Assembly: GCF_009870125.1 (NCBI RefSeq)
Contig: NC_046681.1
Coordinates: 3,596,001 to 3,660,000 of the forward strand
DNA length: 64,000 nt
Direction: 5' to 3'
Source: Drosophila pseudoobscura
Taxonomy: Eukaryota > Arthropoda > Insecta > Diptera > Drosophilidae
Shown: positions 37,555 through 48,117 of the stretch, piece after piece
Layout: each line of letters begins with the position of its first letter
How positions within the stretch are numbered: the first letter of the stretch is position 1
Notes under the pieces: generated by a model
The model's input: only the letters and a program-made list of their open reading frames with translations
The model's database searches: none
Told to the model about the DNA's origin: nothing
Translations under genes and position numbers: made by a program

Positions 37555-38468
37555 CAACGCTTTTGTTGCCAAGTGAAAGATCCCTTCGACAAGGGCTCCA
37601 TCTTCGGTGGCAAGATCAGCCTCAGTGAGGATGGGGCTATCGACGAGCCCGCCTTGTCGTTGTCGTGCATTGGGCAGGTCCTGAATCCTTTGCAGCAGCA
37701 GGTGAGGGAGAGCGTCGACCGTCAGCAGTCCCTGGTGACAGACATTCAGAGCGCCCATGGAGCTTTCGTCTCGGAGACGGGAAGCTGTGGCAGCTCGCGC
37801 GACACCCTACGATAGCTACATTGAGCTGTCGGGCAATCTCCAGGAGGGAACTAAATTCTACAACGACCTCACCCAGCTCCTGGTCGTATTCCAGAACAAG
37901 ATCAGCGACTTTGTGTTTGCCCGCAAAACGGAAAAGGAGGAGCTCATGAAGGACCTAACTACAGCGTCGAGCCGACAAGCTTGCCCGGCTACGCCCTCTC
38001 TGCCCTCGCACTATGCCTCCACCTCGGGTAGTGGCAGCGGTAGGTACAGTCATTCCCTAACAAAGTTTGATAATACATCATTTTGTTTTTTCGCCCCCAT
38101 CCGACAGACATTCTCTGACATGGCTCTGCTCCCAGCGTACCGGCTGCGGCAGCTGCTGCCAATATGCCGTATCCTATCCAGGTACATGGCATGCCAGCCC
38201 AGCCAGGAGTTCCATATCCAGCGTATGTTCCGCCACCGATGCCCCAGAGCTTCAATCCATACGCCACGCTCCCATATCCTGGCAGTAAGTACTGATAATC
38301 GATGGAATTTGCATCCCCACTTATGCGAATGCTTTTCATTTGCAGATTGTCAGTATAGCCCCCCGCTATCCACAAGGACCACCACCTGGGCACTATGGCA
38401 CCTATCCTGGCAGTTATGCTCCCCAACAGCAAGGCGGCTATCCCAACCAGAAGCCACCAGGATGGTAA
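37555..38468 (+). pseudogene. ALiX (PDCD6IP-like) 3' fragment
   Basis: The first part reads DPFDKGSIFGGKISLSEDG, then QQVRESVDRQQSLVTDIQSAHGAF, in the V domain of ALIX. The frame then shifts near 37790 and continues YDSYIELSGNLQEGTKFYND, VFQNKISDFVFARKTEKEEL, the end of that domain, followed by the Pro/Tyr-rich tail (YPNQKPPGW near the end). The N-terminal Bro1 domain is missing. Two introns are still recognisable (about 38041-38104 and 38285-38345, GT-AG), so this is a copied piece of genomic DNA, not a retrocopy. ALIX works in ESCRT membrane scission; the fragment cannot. In D. melanogaster ALiX is on chromosome arm 3R. Confidence 0.85.
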
Positions 38469-38676
38469 ACCGCATCCCACCCGTATTTATACCCACACTG
38501 TGGTTTAACCAAGGCCTCTTCGTTGAGTTCCGGATCGTAGAGAAGCGGCGATTGGTGGTCATGGCATTTAATGCTCTGTGTTTTGTTTCTGTTCCGGCTT
38601 TCGTTCGTTTGCTTACAATTGTATCATACATGTTGATGGCTTCTTGGATTTTAATCTCATATATGCAACAAAAATA

Positions 38677-39420
38677 TCACGTATATAGTCTCCGAAAGAA
38701 CTCTCGTTTCATGCCCGCAATGGTGCGTGGGGCACACATACTGCTGATGAGCAGTTCCAATGTGGAGCTGATCGGCCAACTCTCAGTAGCAGTTCTCGTC
38801 TCTGTTTGCAGCCGCTTCGAGTTGGACTCCAGCAAGAGCTTGTATTCCTCCTTGGGCATCACCTCCAGGTGCCGAACGGTGAGACGCACTCTAGCAAGGA
38901 GCTCCCTAAATTTGGATTGAGTCAAGTAATCGGTTTCCCACAGCTTCCGTTTGTGCTCCTCGCTCTCGGCATTCTGTACGGCCTGCTGGAACTGGGCATA
39001 CAGTTCGCTGGGCGTCGAGGATATGTCCTCCAGTTGATTGGGATTCAGTAGATACTGCTTCGTCTGTTCACTTTCGCCCTTGACAAAGCTCTCGACAATG
39101 TGGTTGACCAGAAACTCGTCCAGGGCCAGGTCCATGTCGTCCTTGAGAGGCACCCAGTAGTTGAGACTGAGCGATGTCTCCGTCGCCTCCACATAGTGCC
39201 ACCAGTGACGGGGCACGATGATCGCTATACTCCAGTAAGCGCGGCAGCTTATCCCGCGCAGGGGCATAGAAGTTGTCCAGACAGTATACGCTAGACTCCC
39301 CGCAGCCAAAAGAGATATGTAGACCTTGCAATGAGTACCTGCCACTAACTAAGGGGCACTGCACAGGCAAAAAAGCAGCCAGAATACGCATTGCCATTGC
39401 TGGGGGACCATATCCCCTCA
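38677..39420 (-). pseudogene. JmjC-domain (HSPBAP1-like) C-terminal fragment
   Basis: Minus-strand pieces ESSVYCLDNFYAPARDKLP and, in another frame, IVPRHWWHYVEATETSLSLN with YWVPLKDDMDLALDEFLV match the C-terminal part of a JmjC barrel as in HSPBAP1 (heat-shock protein beta 1-associated protein). The His of PRHWWHYVE is the C-terminal iron ligand of JmjC enzymes. The piece continues with an alpha-helical tail (SEEHKRKLWETDYLTQSKF). Two frames are needed, and the N-terminal half with the HxD motif is absent, so it is a dead fragment. Confidence 0.75.
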
Positions 39421-39564
39421 CATTGAACTATGAAAATCAGGACACTACGGCGATATTCATATATATTTTAGGAATTTTGTAAGTTGAAAATAAAAAGTCT
39501 TATGTTGATAGAAATATTAATGAAATTAAACGAGGATTCTTCAGAAAAATCCATTTTTTTGGTT

Positions 39565-40703
39565 CTACTCCATATTGTCTGGCACGTCGTCAAATTCAAC
39601 CGGCAGTGTCTGGGACCATGAGGCCACCGATGTCTTCGGCGAAAATGGTTCATTGGTCGTTGGGGTCCAGATGAGCTTACGTCGTACATTAGCATGGTGC
39701 TTTTCTAGCCGCTTCCTGTTGTTGTACCTGACATACATTCGGCTCCGATCGCTCACTTTGTAGTTGCTTTCCTGATCCCCGGGAAAAAAAATCAAGAGTT
39801 CTCTATCCAAATTCCGGCTTTTGCTTATCGACAGTGGAATTTTTTTCATAACGAAATAGTCGGCGATGGTATTTATGGCAATTCTTCTTAGATTCGGAGT
39901 CAGGGGCTCCGGTCGGCCCACGCGCTTCAGCACCGCCGTCGCCCCAACTTCCCTTAAAATGACGGCAGCCGTGTTGGTCGCAAAGGGCTGATTCACTTCA
40001 GACACTGCACTGTAGTGGTTGGAGGAAGGTGCCGCCATTATAGCCCCAAATACGCTGCTGGGCGCAAACGAGGGGGTATGCGCCTGGATTGGCCGGCACC
40101 CCATGGGCATCTTTGGCTTCCCAGTGTTTACAGTCGGTGGAAAGGCGCAAAAGCTGATAAGCGACGAAGTCGGAGCCGGTGCATCCTCACTAGGGGCATC
40201 CTCCCAAGGTGCATCCTCCCAAGGTGCATCCTTATTAGGGGCATCCTCCCAAGGTGCATCCTCATTAGGGGCATCCTCCCAAGGTACATCCTCACTGAAG
40301 GCATATCCATGGGGGGCATCCTCCACGACACTGCCTGCATTTGACGGCGTCTTCTGCTCCACTTTTGTCCCATTCACTATTGCGGCGTTCCCAGCTTGCT
40401 GCGCAGCCGACGAGGGCGACGAGGACGCCTTTGACGGCGTCTTCAGCTCCACTTTTGTCCCATTCACTATTGCAGTGGCGATCCCAGCTTACAGCGCAAC
40501 AGAAGCCCACGAGGACGCCTTTGACGGCGTCGTCTGCTTGAATCCCCAAGGAGTAACCAAGCTCCTTCTCCGGCGTCGCCAATCTGAAAAAGGTTAATTC
40601 AAATAGATTTGATTCGAGTTTTTACCGCCGAAATCGGCCAAACAACTCACCCGTCCATGGTCCCGCTTAGATTTGCTGTATCCGCGGCGTCGTTTTTCAC
40701 CAT
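39565..40703 (-). pseudogene. Repeat-bearing gene of unknown function, probably disrupted
   Basis: A plausible first exon (40703-40651, MVKNDAADTANLSGTMDG) splices to 40583 and continues ATPEKELGYSLGIQ. The long downstream frame (to a stop at 39565, about 300 codons) is in a different register and begins inside two-and-a-half 90-bp repeats (NGTKVE.KTPS.A). An in-frame TAA in one repeat stands where its sister has CAA. Downstream are a 15-bp minisatellite (EDAPW/EDAPN units, 40186-40322) and a conserved-looking region: LRRIAINTIADYFVMKKIPL, DRELLIFFPGD and RMYVRYNNRKRLEKHHANVR. No recognised domain. A frameshift and a nonsense change suggest recent loss, but an unmodelled splice could save it. 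Confidence 0.5.
40186..40540. repeat. 15-bp minisatellite and 90-bp tandem repeats
   Basis: At 40186-40322 units of 15 bases (GGTGCATCCTCCCAA and variants) repeat. At 40341-40540 the block TTGACGGCGT recurs at 40341, 40431 and 40521, exactly 90 bases apart, together with CCACTTTTGTCCCATTCACTA twice. Both periods are multiples of three and lie within the unknown gene on the minus strand. Confidence 0.85.
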
Positions 40704-40707
40704 TATG

Positions 40708-41020
40708 TTTCCTCTTCATCTACGAGCTCGGAAGCAGCACAAAAAGGATTGCAAATTTTCCGTTGCAAATTCTGATCTGACTGCTGCACAGTGGGTGAAG
40801 CGGCCCATTTGGTTGCCAAATTACAGCAAACATAGGAAAAACTAGAGATTGACCGTGCCGTCCACTGTGCGCTGTCGCGGTAAGCCATTTTTTAGCATTC
40901 TTCATCTTCATCTTCGAGCGCTCGGAAGCAGCACAAAAAGGATGGCAAAATTTCCTTTCGTTGCTATGAGAGCGAAAGAGAAGCAAGAGTTCTGATCTAC
41001 TGCCGCACAGTGGGTCAAGC
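40708..41020. repeat. Imperfect direct duplication upstream of the unknown gene
   Basis: About 40708-40800 and 40903-41016 share GCTCGGAAGCAGCACAAAA, AAGGAT.GCAAA, TTCTGATCT and GCACAGTGGGT. The CACAGTGGG word occurs at the end of each copy and, reversed, near 41147. No gene lies between; the second unit extends towards gene X. Confidence 0.7.
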
Positions 41021-41249
41021 TTAAACAATTTTCAAATTGCGTTTATACATATATATTTTATATATTACATATATGATATTATATATATTGTTGGAAACAA
41101 AACAAAAGACCCATGGAAAGAACGGGACAGTATTGACCGTTTTCGGCCCACTGTGAGCCGCCTCGGGATTTGACCAGACGAACACCTACACTTTGACTGT
41201 CGCCATTTCCAACTAGACTGCGACCGCGTTCACTTCAGTCGGGTGTAAA

Positions 41250-42169
41250 ATGAACTTGGAAGAGGTTTTCATACGCCACCCGCTGTTGGCTGCCCGTGGA
41301 CGCGATGTGCGGCGAGCCATCAGATACGTGGAGCGGCAGTCCCACTTGATAGAGCTGAACTGTGGGCTTATCAACATGGTGTCAAACTTGCAACTTTTCG
41401 GGGAGCAGCCTTTTGTCCTCATTTTCGATGAGTTTCATTTCAGGCACGTACCCAAAGTAAGTTCCTCTTTAACAGTCTCTTTATATCATATTAAGTAGTA
41501 TATTTACAGGTGCTCCTCAGCCGCTGGAAATCTTTGGCCATTGCAGCTGCAAATATGGACGGCACAAAATTCAAGTTTCTGTACCTGCAGGTGGTCCCTA
41601 CAGACGTGCACGTTTTGGGCAGCAATGAGATATATGAAGGACTAAAAGTCGTAGTCACTTCAATTCTCAACCTGGGCTTGGCCCAAAATGTGTGCGGCGT
41701 AATATCGGACAGGCGCAGGGCCAATTTGAAGTCGCTGCAGTATGTCGCAAACTATTTCCCGGTCCTGTGGGACGAGGTCCATATGAAGAAGAAATTGGTC
41801 ACGCGGTATAAAGATACGGTGGATAGATTAGGCAAAATCTACGGAAGCACCTTTGACCGAAACACATGGAAACAGAAGTTTTCAGAAATAACCAGCAGCA
41901 CGCCCAATGAACTAGAGGAGTTTAATTCGAACGAAGTTTTAAACTTAAAAAAGCTATTGGCGCTGAACTTCGCGAAATCGTCTACACCTCTTAACTTGAG
42001 CAGAGTCAATAGCTCCGATCTCGAGCTGCGTGGATTCATCCTCACCTCCCATGTGTACGATATTCTTAAATTTATCCACGTTACAGATGCGGATAAATTC
42101 ACCGACATACGGGCTGCAATACAATATTTTTCCCGCGTGGTAGGCATTGTAACCTTTATATATAATTAG
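41250..42169 (+). CDS. Gene X, intact protein of unknown function
   Basis: Two exons, 41250-41456 and 41510-42169, with a 53-base GT-AG intron, give 288 residues from MNLEEVFIRHPLL to VVGIVTFIYN. The intact frame, precise intron and conserved pairing with a dead copy at 6207-6921 support a real gene. No signal peptide. Segments kept between both copies are DVRRAIRY.E.QSHLI, FDEFHFR.VP, LLSRWKSL.IAAA and KFKFLYLQVVPTDVHVL, which suggests a folded core in the first 130 residues; the C-terminal half is mainly alpha-helical and charged. I do not recognise the family. It lies head to tail with duplicated DNA upstream and tail to tail with an Aldh fragment. Confidence 0.75.
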
Positions 42170-42244
42170 ATAGAGTAAAATATACGTACATATATACATA
42201 TATATATATAAATCAGGTGATTTTAAATACTAATGATGGGCGGA

Positions 42245-42980
42245 CTATCCGAATCTTAAGGCTAATGTCCCTGTCCAGGACAGTCCCTTCTTAGGAGTTC
42301 TTCTGTGACCTCCGTGTAGTTGGAGAGTGCATACTCCCCGTTCTCGTCCGAAGGAAGCCTGGCCAGCCAGGGCATTGTAGTGCCGGCACGCAGGCAACCG
42401 ACAATTTAGTTGGCATAGTCCAGATCCTTGGTGAAGAGAGCGGCGGCAAGGTCGTACTCCGAGTTGTTGGCACGTTCGATGACCCCGTCGAGCTTCTTGA
42501 ATCGAATCAGCTGCTGGACGGCCCCGAATATCTTGTCTCGGACATCGGCGAACACCGTTGGCTGGACAAAGTAGCCGGGAAGGCATTCGAGACGGCTACC
42601 GCCGGCCACCAGATTGGCGCCCTGCTGGATCATGCCAAGGATCTTATCCATCTGCTCCTGGTTGATCTGGGGATCCTGCTTGGTGTTCAGATCTAAGGGA
42701 TTGCCCACGGTCCTCTTCTTGGCACGCTCTGCACTGCGCTCCACGAACTCGTCGTAGATCTTATCCTCCACAAAGGTGCGAGAGCCGGCACAGCAGCACT
42801 GGCCCATGTTGAAGAAGAGGCCGAATTGGGCCGTCTCTACGAATAGAGTCAGAAAGGATAATGTTGGGGAACTTTCCGCCCAACTCCAGGGTCACGCGCT
42901 TCAGGTTCGTGTGGCCGGATGCCAGTTGGATGAGCCACATTGACTGCTCAGCTGGCTTTAGGAAGATGGTGTTGCCGGTA
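42245..42980 (-). pseudogene. Aldehyde dehydrogenase (Aldh) fragment, right copy
   Basis: Minus-strand pieces [42 protein letters not shown] (with the catalytic Cys), [47 protein letters not shown] and FTKDLDYAN come from the catalytic and C-terminal region of ALDH. The frame breaks near 42835, after DLDYAN a stop follows, and the last part (ENGEYALSNYTEV) is fused after a deletion. More complete than the left copy, but still not a working gene. Confidence 0.88.
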
Positions 42981-43289
42981 GCCAGTGTGGGTCTTCTCTG
43001 TGGTCGGACTGTTGCTGAATAGGATTCAAAAATTTACCGCTAGGCAGATTTTGAGAATAAAAACACATTTTATTCTTTTTTCAATAGAGGGGAAACACTT
43101 TAAAACACATATACAGACTTTCGGAACTATTGTGGAAGTACGAGAAAAGAACAATCTCTTCAGTTAATTTATATAAAACGGCTTTCACACGGTACAAACG
43201 ATAAGAAAAGCGATTTTGGAAAACATTTTGGCAAATACTGCGCACCTGGCCAGGCCAACACTCTAACATACATATTAACATATTACACA

Positions 43290-44493
43290 CTAGATCTGCA
43301 GGTTGCGCATGCCGCCGTTGATGCCGCCCTGCTCCACAGTCCAGATGACCAGCTGGCCATCCACGCCCGAGGTGGACACCTTGCTTGCGCTGGATTTGTC
43401 CCCAGCATAGATGCGCACACTGGTGATGGCGTTCTGGTGGATGGAGTCCACCACAGTGTCCGTGTTCTCCGTGCGCATGTTGCGGTCCATCGACTGGAAG
43501 ATGCGCATGGCAGTAATTCCGCTGGACTCCCGCTTCTGCGACTTGTCCAGCTTGCCGCTCAGCACCAGTTTGTTGTCCGCCGTGAGGCTATACAGGAGCG
43601 GCACACAGCTATAGCCAGCCACAACGACGGAGTTGGGCGAGACCCATTCGCAGGACAGGAAGGGGAGGTAGCCGGTGCGGAGGCGTATGACGGTGTTGCC
43701 ATTGGTGGCATCTGCAATGCTCACGCAGCTGTCGTGTCCTACCCAGCAGACCTTGTTGCCGTCGCTGGAGAAGCTCACATTGTTGATCCAGCCTCCGCCG
43801 GAGGTGAGAGAGTTCTTAAACTCGGCCATCAGTTGGCCCAGGGGCTTTCGGTTACCCCAGGGCGTGGGTGTGGGCGCTTCCTCGACATCCTTAATGAAGG
43901 CCGAAAATACGCGCACCTTGTAGTCCGTGGATCCAGCCACCAGCAGAACGTTGTTCGGATGCCAGTCGAGGGACGTCACGGTGGAACGAATCGGCTTTTT
44001 GATGTGCTTGGACACCCACCAGTCGTTCTCCGACTCGAAGTAGCAGACCGAGATTAGGCGAGCCCCAGAGCCAACGGCGAACTTGTTCTCCGCCGGCGAC
44101 CACTTGACGCATGTGGCGGCGCGATTGATTCGAAGCAGCACCAACGTAGGCTTCCACTTGCCGTCCTCGCCCTGGGTCCACACATAGGCATTCCGGTCGG
44201 CTGCGCAGCTCACGATGCGATTGGTGTTTTTGGCCCAATCAATGCCCATGACCCGCAAATCGTGCTGATTCAGTACGTCGGCCAACTTCCAGTCGTTGCC
44301 ATCGCGGCTGTATATATGGATCTCATGGTTGTTGGGCGATAAGGCAATCTCTGTGGGGAAGCAATGAGTCATGAATGAGTAAGCTCCAAATGCCCAACCG
44401 TCGGTCGGCAGCAAACTTACGCGTCCGGTCCTTGTTCCAGGCGTGGCATGTTATTGAGGCCAGGGAGGTGCCAAAGGTGAATGTCTCGGCCAT
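43290..44493 (-). CDS. Arpc1: Arp2/3 complex subunit 1 (Arpc1, Sop2)
   Basis: Two exons, 44493-44421 and 44350-43290, 70-base GT-AG intron, 377 residues, the known length of the fly protein. The sequence is a WD40 beta-propeller typical of ARPC1/p41 (HDLRVMGIDWAKNTNRIVSC, LDWHPNNVLLVAGSTDYKVRVF, GGGWINNVSFSSDG, SVRIYAG...SKVSTSGVDGQLVIW). ARPC1 helps the seven-subunit Arp2/3 complex bind nucleation factors and form branched actin. The start MAETFTFG is chosen because it matches the usual ARPC1 N-terminus; the propeller begins soon after. Convergent with nothing close; Orc5 is divergent, about 0.9 kb upstream. Confidence 0.97.
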
Positions 44494-45384
44494 TGTTGAG
44501 GAATAAATGCACGCAACGCAAGATCCAACCACACACGTAGTTTTGATTCGCCGGAGTTTGATGACCGAGTTAGGGAACGGAACGGAACCGAGTGGGCGTT
44601 GTTTCTGCTTGGGCGCTTCTCTCTAGTTTTAATCGCGGACTCTGGGCCGTCTACACGATTAATCTAGCCTTGGAAAGAAGGAGAACTGCAAATTTCCTGC
44701 CGAAATAAACACAAACGTATTGAAAAACCTTTCCAAAATGCAAAGTGCAGAAATTAATCACCCGAATAGAGCTGCAAAAATATCGACACACTCTGCCCTC
44801 GATGTCTCGAACAGGGCTGCCGATCTAGCTATTTCTGATGGTTTTTTTTTTGGAGGCCATCTCGGGAAAATTTTGCGAATTTCGGGAATCGGGAATTGTT
44901 GATTTCTTAGAAATGCTTTTTTAATGTGTGAAGAGTATGAAAATGTGGCAGATTCATCATTATTTTTTACCGATATTTGCCCATACCAGGTAATTTAGAG
45001 ATTCTAAAACAGGCCGACTTTGCTAAGCTAACAAAATCTTGTGTGCTAAAAACTATTATTTTCCGTGAAAAGATATTCCAATTTGTATTCAAACATATAG
45101 GTATGGCTTGCGGAGACTTGAAAAATGCAGCTTAGAACACGAAAAGACTAATAATTATATATTCATGTGGTACGACTGCGAATGTGAAGCTAATTCCGCA
45201 GGGCTAGATGAGTTAATGGAAATAAGGTAAAAGGCATATTCAATATCACTCTAATACAAAAGGTTTAAAACCATTAATTATGTTTTCTTTTTTTTTTGTT
45301 ATTTTCTGAATTGTTTCAGTTTGTTTTTTTCCATGCTAAAACAGCTTTTTTCCTAATAATAAATTGGCATCACTGGTCTCAAAC
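44494..45384. other. Divergent promoter region between Arpc1 and Orc5
   Basis: AT-rich; a 60-codon open frame at 44720-44902 is not supported. No motif 1 or DRE was seen. Confidence 0.35.
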
Positions 45385-45495
45385 ATGATTGCGGCCCACT
45401 ATCGCTTGCATGCCGGCGCAATCGGTTACAGTGCTGGAAAATACTCGCACTTTTGCGCGCTTTATCCCCGGCAGCTGTTTGTAAGCAAATCGCAA

Positions 45496-46953
45496 ATGGA
45501 AAATATCTGCGCTGCGTTGGAGCCGCTGTTTCCCTGCCGGGAGGGAGCAATCAAAACACTGGGCGAGCTGATTGGCGACTCCCGGGAAGACTATCCTTCC
45601 GCCCTCTATCTGTTCGGGCACAGTGGGACGGGGAAAACAGCCCTGACCAGAACATTCCTCCGAGAGTGCAGCAGGCAGCAAGGAGTTCGTATTGCCCAAC
45701 TAAATGCCATCGAGTGCTATACCACAAAAATAATGCTGGAGAATATGCTGGACACACTAGCTCCGCGTCAGTGCACAGAGGAATCCGTTCGCGCCGACAA
45801 CATGCTGGAGTTTGTGGAGCAACTGCGTCGTTGGCATGACCAGGGAGGGAGATCCCAGAGCTTCTTGATAGCCGTGGACAATGCTGAGCGCTTGCGAGAC
45901 ATGGATGCAAACGTTCTACCCGTTCTGCTGAGACTGCAGCAGCTGACCAGCCTCAATCTCTGTGTGATTCTCCTGTCCCAGATTCCCTTCGAAAAGTTTT
46001 ATAACAAAACGGGTCTGACTGAAGTTATCAGCATCCATTTGGCCCAGTACAACAAGGCAGAGACCCAGCGTATTCTCGGCTCGGACTTTTTCCAGGTGCG
46101 AGGGCACCTCCTTGAGCAATTTTCAAAGGATGTCCAGCGCCTCGCGATCTGCGAAGCGGCCCTCACCGAGGACTTCTACAGCAACTACCTAAATCTCTTC
46201 CTCAGCGTCTTCTACAAGGCTTGCCGAGACGTGCCCGAGCTGCAGTTGACGGCCAGGAAATGTTTCTCCATTTACTTAGAGCCTGTGTTAGATGGCACGG
46301 TGGAGTCTACAGATGTCTCCCGGCTGTGGAGACACATTGCCGGACCCTTGAGATCCGCGCTCACCCAGATATACATGCGAACAGAAAAGCCTCCGGAAGA
46401 GCAGGAAGGATCGGCACCCATCGAGGATCAGAGCGTTCGCAAGCTGGCGCAGTCGCTCGAGTTGCCCTACTACGCCAAATATCTGCTTATTGCCGCATTC
46501 CTGGCCAGCCACAATTCCGCCAACCAGGACAAGCGACTGTTCGTCAAGCATCATGGAAAGCAGCGCAAGAGAATGCAGACGGTGAATGCCCGAGCCAAGG
46601 TTCGTTCATCCACACCCATCTATGCCCTTCTCAGTGTTTTCTTAACGGTCCAATAACCTTTTTTCCAGACTACGGAGAAGATGTCCACGACCCTGGGACC
46701 CAAATCCTTTACCATAGATCGCTTGTTGGCCATCTTCTACGCCATTCTTGAGGAAAAAGTGGGCCTCACCTGCAACCTGCTGTCCCAGATCTCCACATTG
46801 GTCCACCTCAAGCTTCTCAGCTTTGTCTCCGGCGAACAGAACATCATGGACGGCTCGGCCCGGCTCCAGTGCACGGTGGGCCTCGAGTTTGTGCTATACA
46901 TCGGCAAGGTGGTCGGCTTCAACGTGCGCCAATATCTTTGCGATTTCATGTAG
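45496..46953 (+). CDS. Orc5: Origin recognition complex subunit 5
   Basis: Two exons, 45496-46599 and 46669-46953, GT-AG intron, 462 residues from MENICAALEP, near the fly length of 460. AAA+ ATPase features: Walker A GHSGTGKTALTR, Walker B-like LIAVDNAERLRD, then a long helical region and a winged-helix C-terminal domain (SIDRLLAIFYAI-like, TLVHLKLLSF, NVRQYLCDFM). ORC5 is part of the six-subunit complex that binds replication origins and loads MCM. The frame is open further upstream with an in-frame ATG at 45385 (37 more residues, MIAAHYRLHAGA); I chose the inner start because it fits the family. The 3' end is 12 bases from the PolG2 stop. Confidence 0.96.
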
Positions 46954-46965
46954 GGGGTTCAATTC

Positions 46966-48117
46966 TCAGTGTTTAAATATATTCAATAAATAGTCGGGTA
47001 CATCGCTTATGTGTATGGTCTCCGCCAGCCTGGTGTCCCGGCTGCGCAGTTGCAGCAGTCCGTTTTGCAGAGTTTGCTCGCTCAAGAGGAGCGTATAAGG
47101 TACACCCAGCATATCTGATTTGTCTACATGTTCCGTCAATTGGGAAGCATCCTTACTTAGGGCATATCCCACTCCCTGGCACAGGCGCAGCCCTGCCCTC
47201 TGGAGGACGTCCTTTATGTGAAGGCAAAGGTCCCGCAAGTCTCCCGCCTGGGCTGGATCGACCTCCAGGCAGGCTATTCCACACTGATAGGGTGCCAGCA
47301 TCCTGTTCAGCAGTAGGGATTGCGTCTCGCGCCCATGGTCACAGCCATCCAGAAGAAGAGCTGTCCGAGCGGAAGATTAACGATCCATTTAAAGAAATTT
47401 TATGGAGAATTCCAAGTGCTTACCGCAGGTGGCTGTTTCCAGTCCAATTACGGATCGTATGACAGCCGGCGGCAGGGACTGGTCCGTTCTCGCATCGGGC
47501 AGTCGGAAATCATCGCCGTGGAGCATCACCAGGCTCAGTTGCTCCACTGCCACTCTACCCTCTTTGCCGTAGCTGGATATGATGTCGATTCCTTGGCAGT
47601 CTTTGGCATCCGCCTCCTCCGGCAGTTCGTGGGGAACGATTCGGTACCGACTGGGGTTCGAGGAGTACCTCATCCACCAAATCTTGCTCTCGCGCTGCAT
47701 ATTATAGAAGTGCTCCAGGGCGCGATAGGGCTCCACCAAAAAGTCGGTAATCAAATGCGTAACAGGAGCCTTGTGCCTAAGGAAAGGATTGGGTTGGCAG
47801 GAGTAGGAGGTGCACAGATGCTTCAGGAGTGTGGGACATTTTGCCTTTCGGGGATGCTCTTGAACCAGCTGCTGGAAGTGGGAACGGAATAGTTCGGTGC
47901 GGGAAAATGAAAAACGCTGGAGGTGCGTCGAGGAAACGGCTTCAGTGGAATGACTGGTGCCCAGATGAGCAGCCAGGGGCCGCAGACTTAGCCACTGTTG
48001 TTTCAGCAGATCGGCATAGGCGTGCCCGTGCGAAAGGAGTTCGACGTGGCTGTCGTCTAGGACGCGGAAGAAGCCAGCGGATTCCAAAGACCTGAAGCAG
48101 CGACTTAGACGACTCAT
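46966..48117 (-). CDS. PolG2: Mitochondrial DNA polymerase gamma, accessory subunit
   Basis: Two exons, 48117-47424 and 47360-46966, GT-AG intron of 63 bases, 362 residues (fly protein about 361). The protein is related to class II aminoacyl-tRNA synthetases and raises the processivity of PolG1 on mtDNA. Recognisable parts: PFLRHKAPVTHLITDFLVEPYRALEHFYNMQRESKIWWMR in the middle, shown as PVTHLITDFLVEPYRAL here, and the C-terminal anticodon-binding-like domain (LAPYQCGIACLEVDP, YTLLLSEQTLQNGLLQLRSR). The start codon ATG overlaps the TGA of GatC in ATGA, so it is probably the second cistron of a GatC transcript. Confidence 0.95.

Noticed and set aside
37387-37758. N-terminal extension of PolG1 to 37758
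   Set aside because: The frame is open but runs through a GA repeat (poly Ser-Leu) and is antisense to the ALiX fragment; the mitochondrial leader starts at 37386.
38677-39345. Minus-strand frame of 222 codons as a working gene
   Set aside because: Its N-terminal part is out of register with the JmjC sequence found in the next frame, so the open frame is a remnant.
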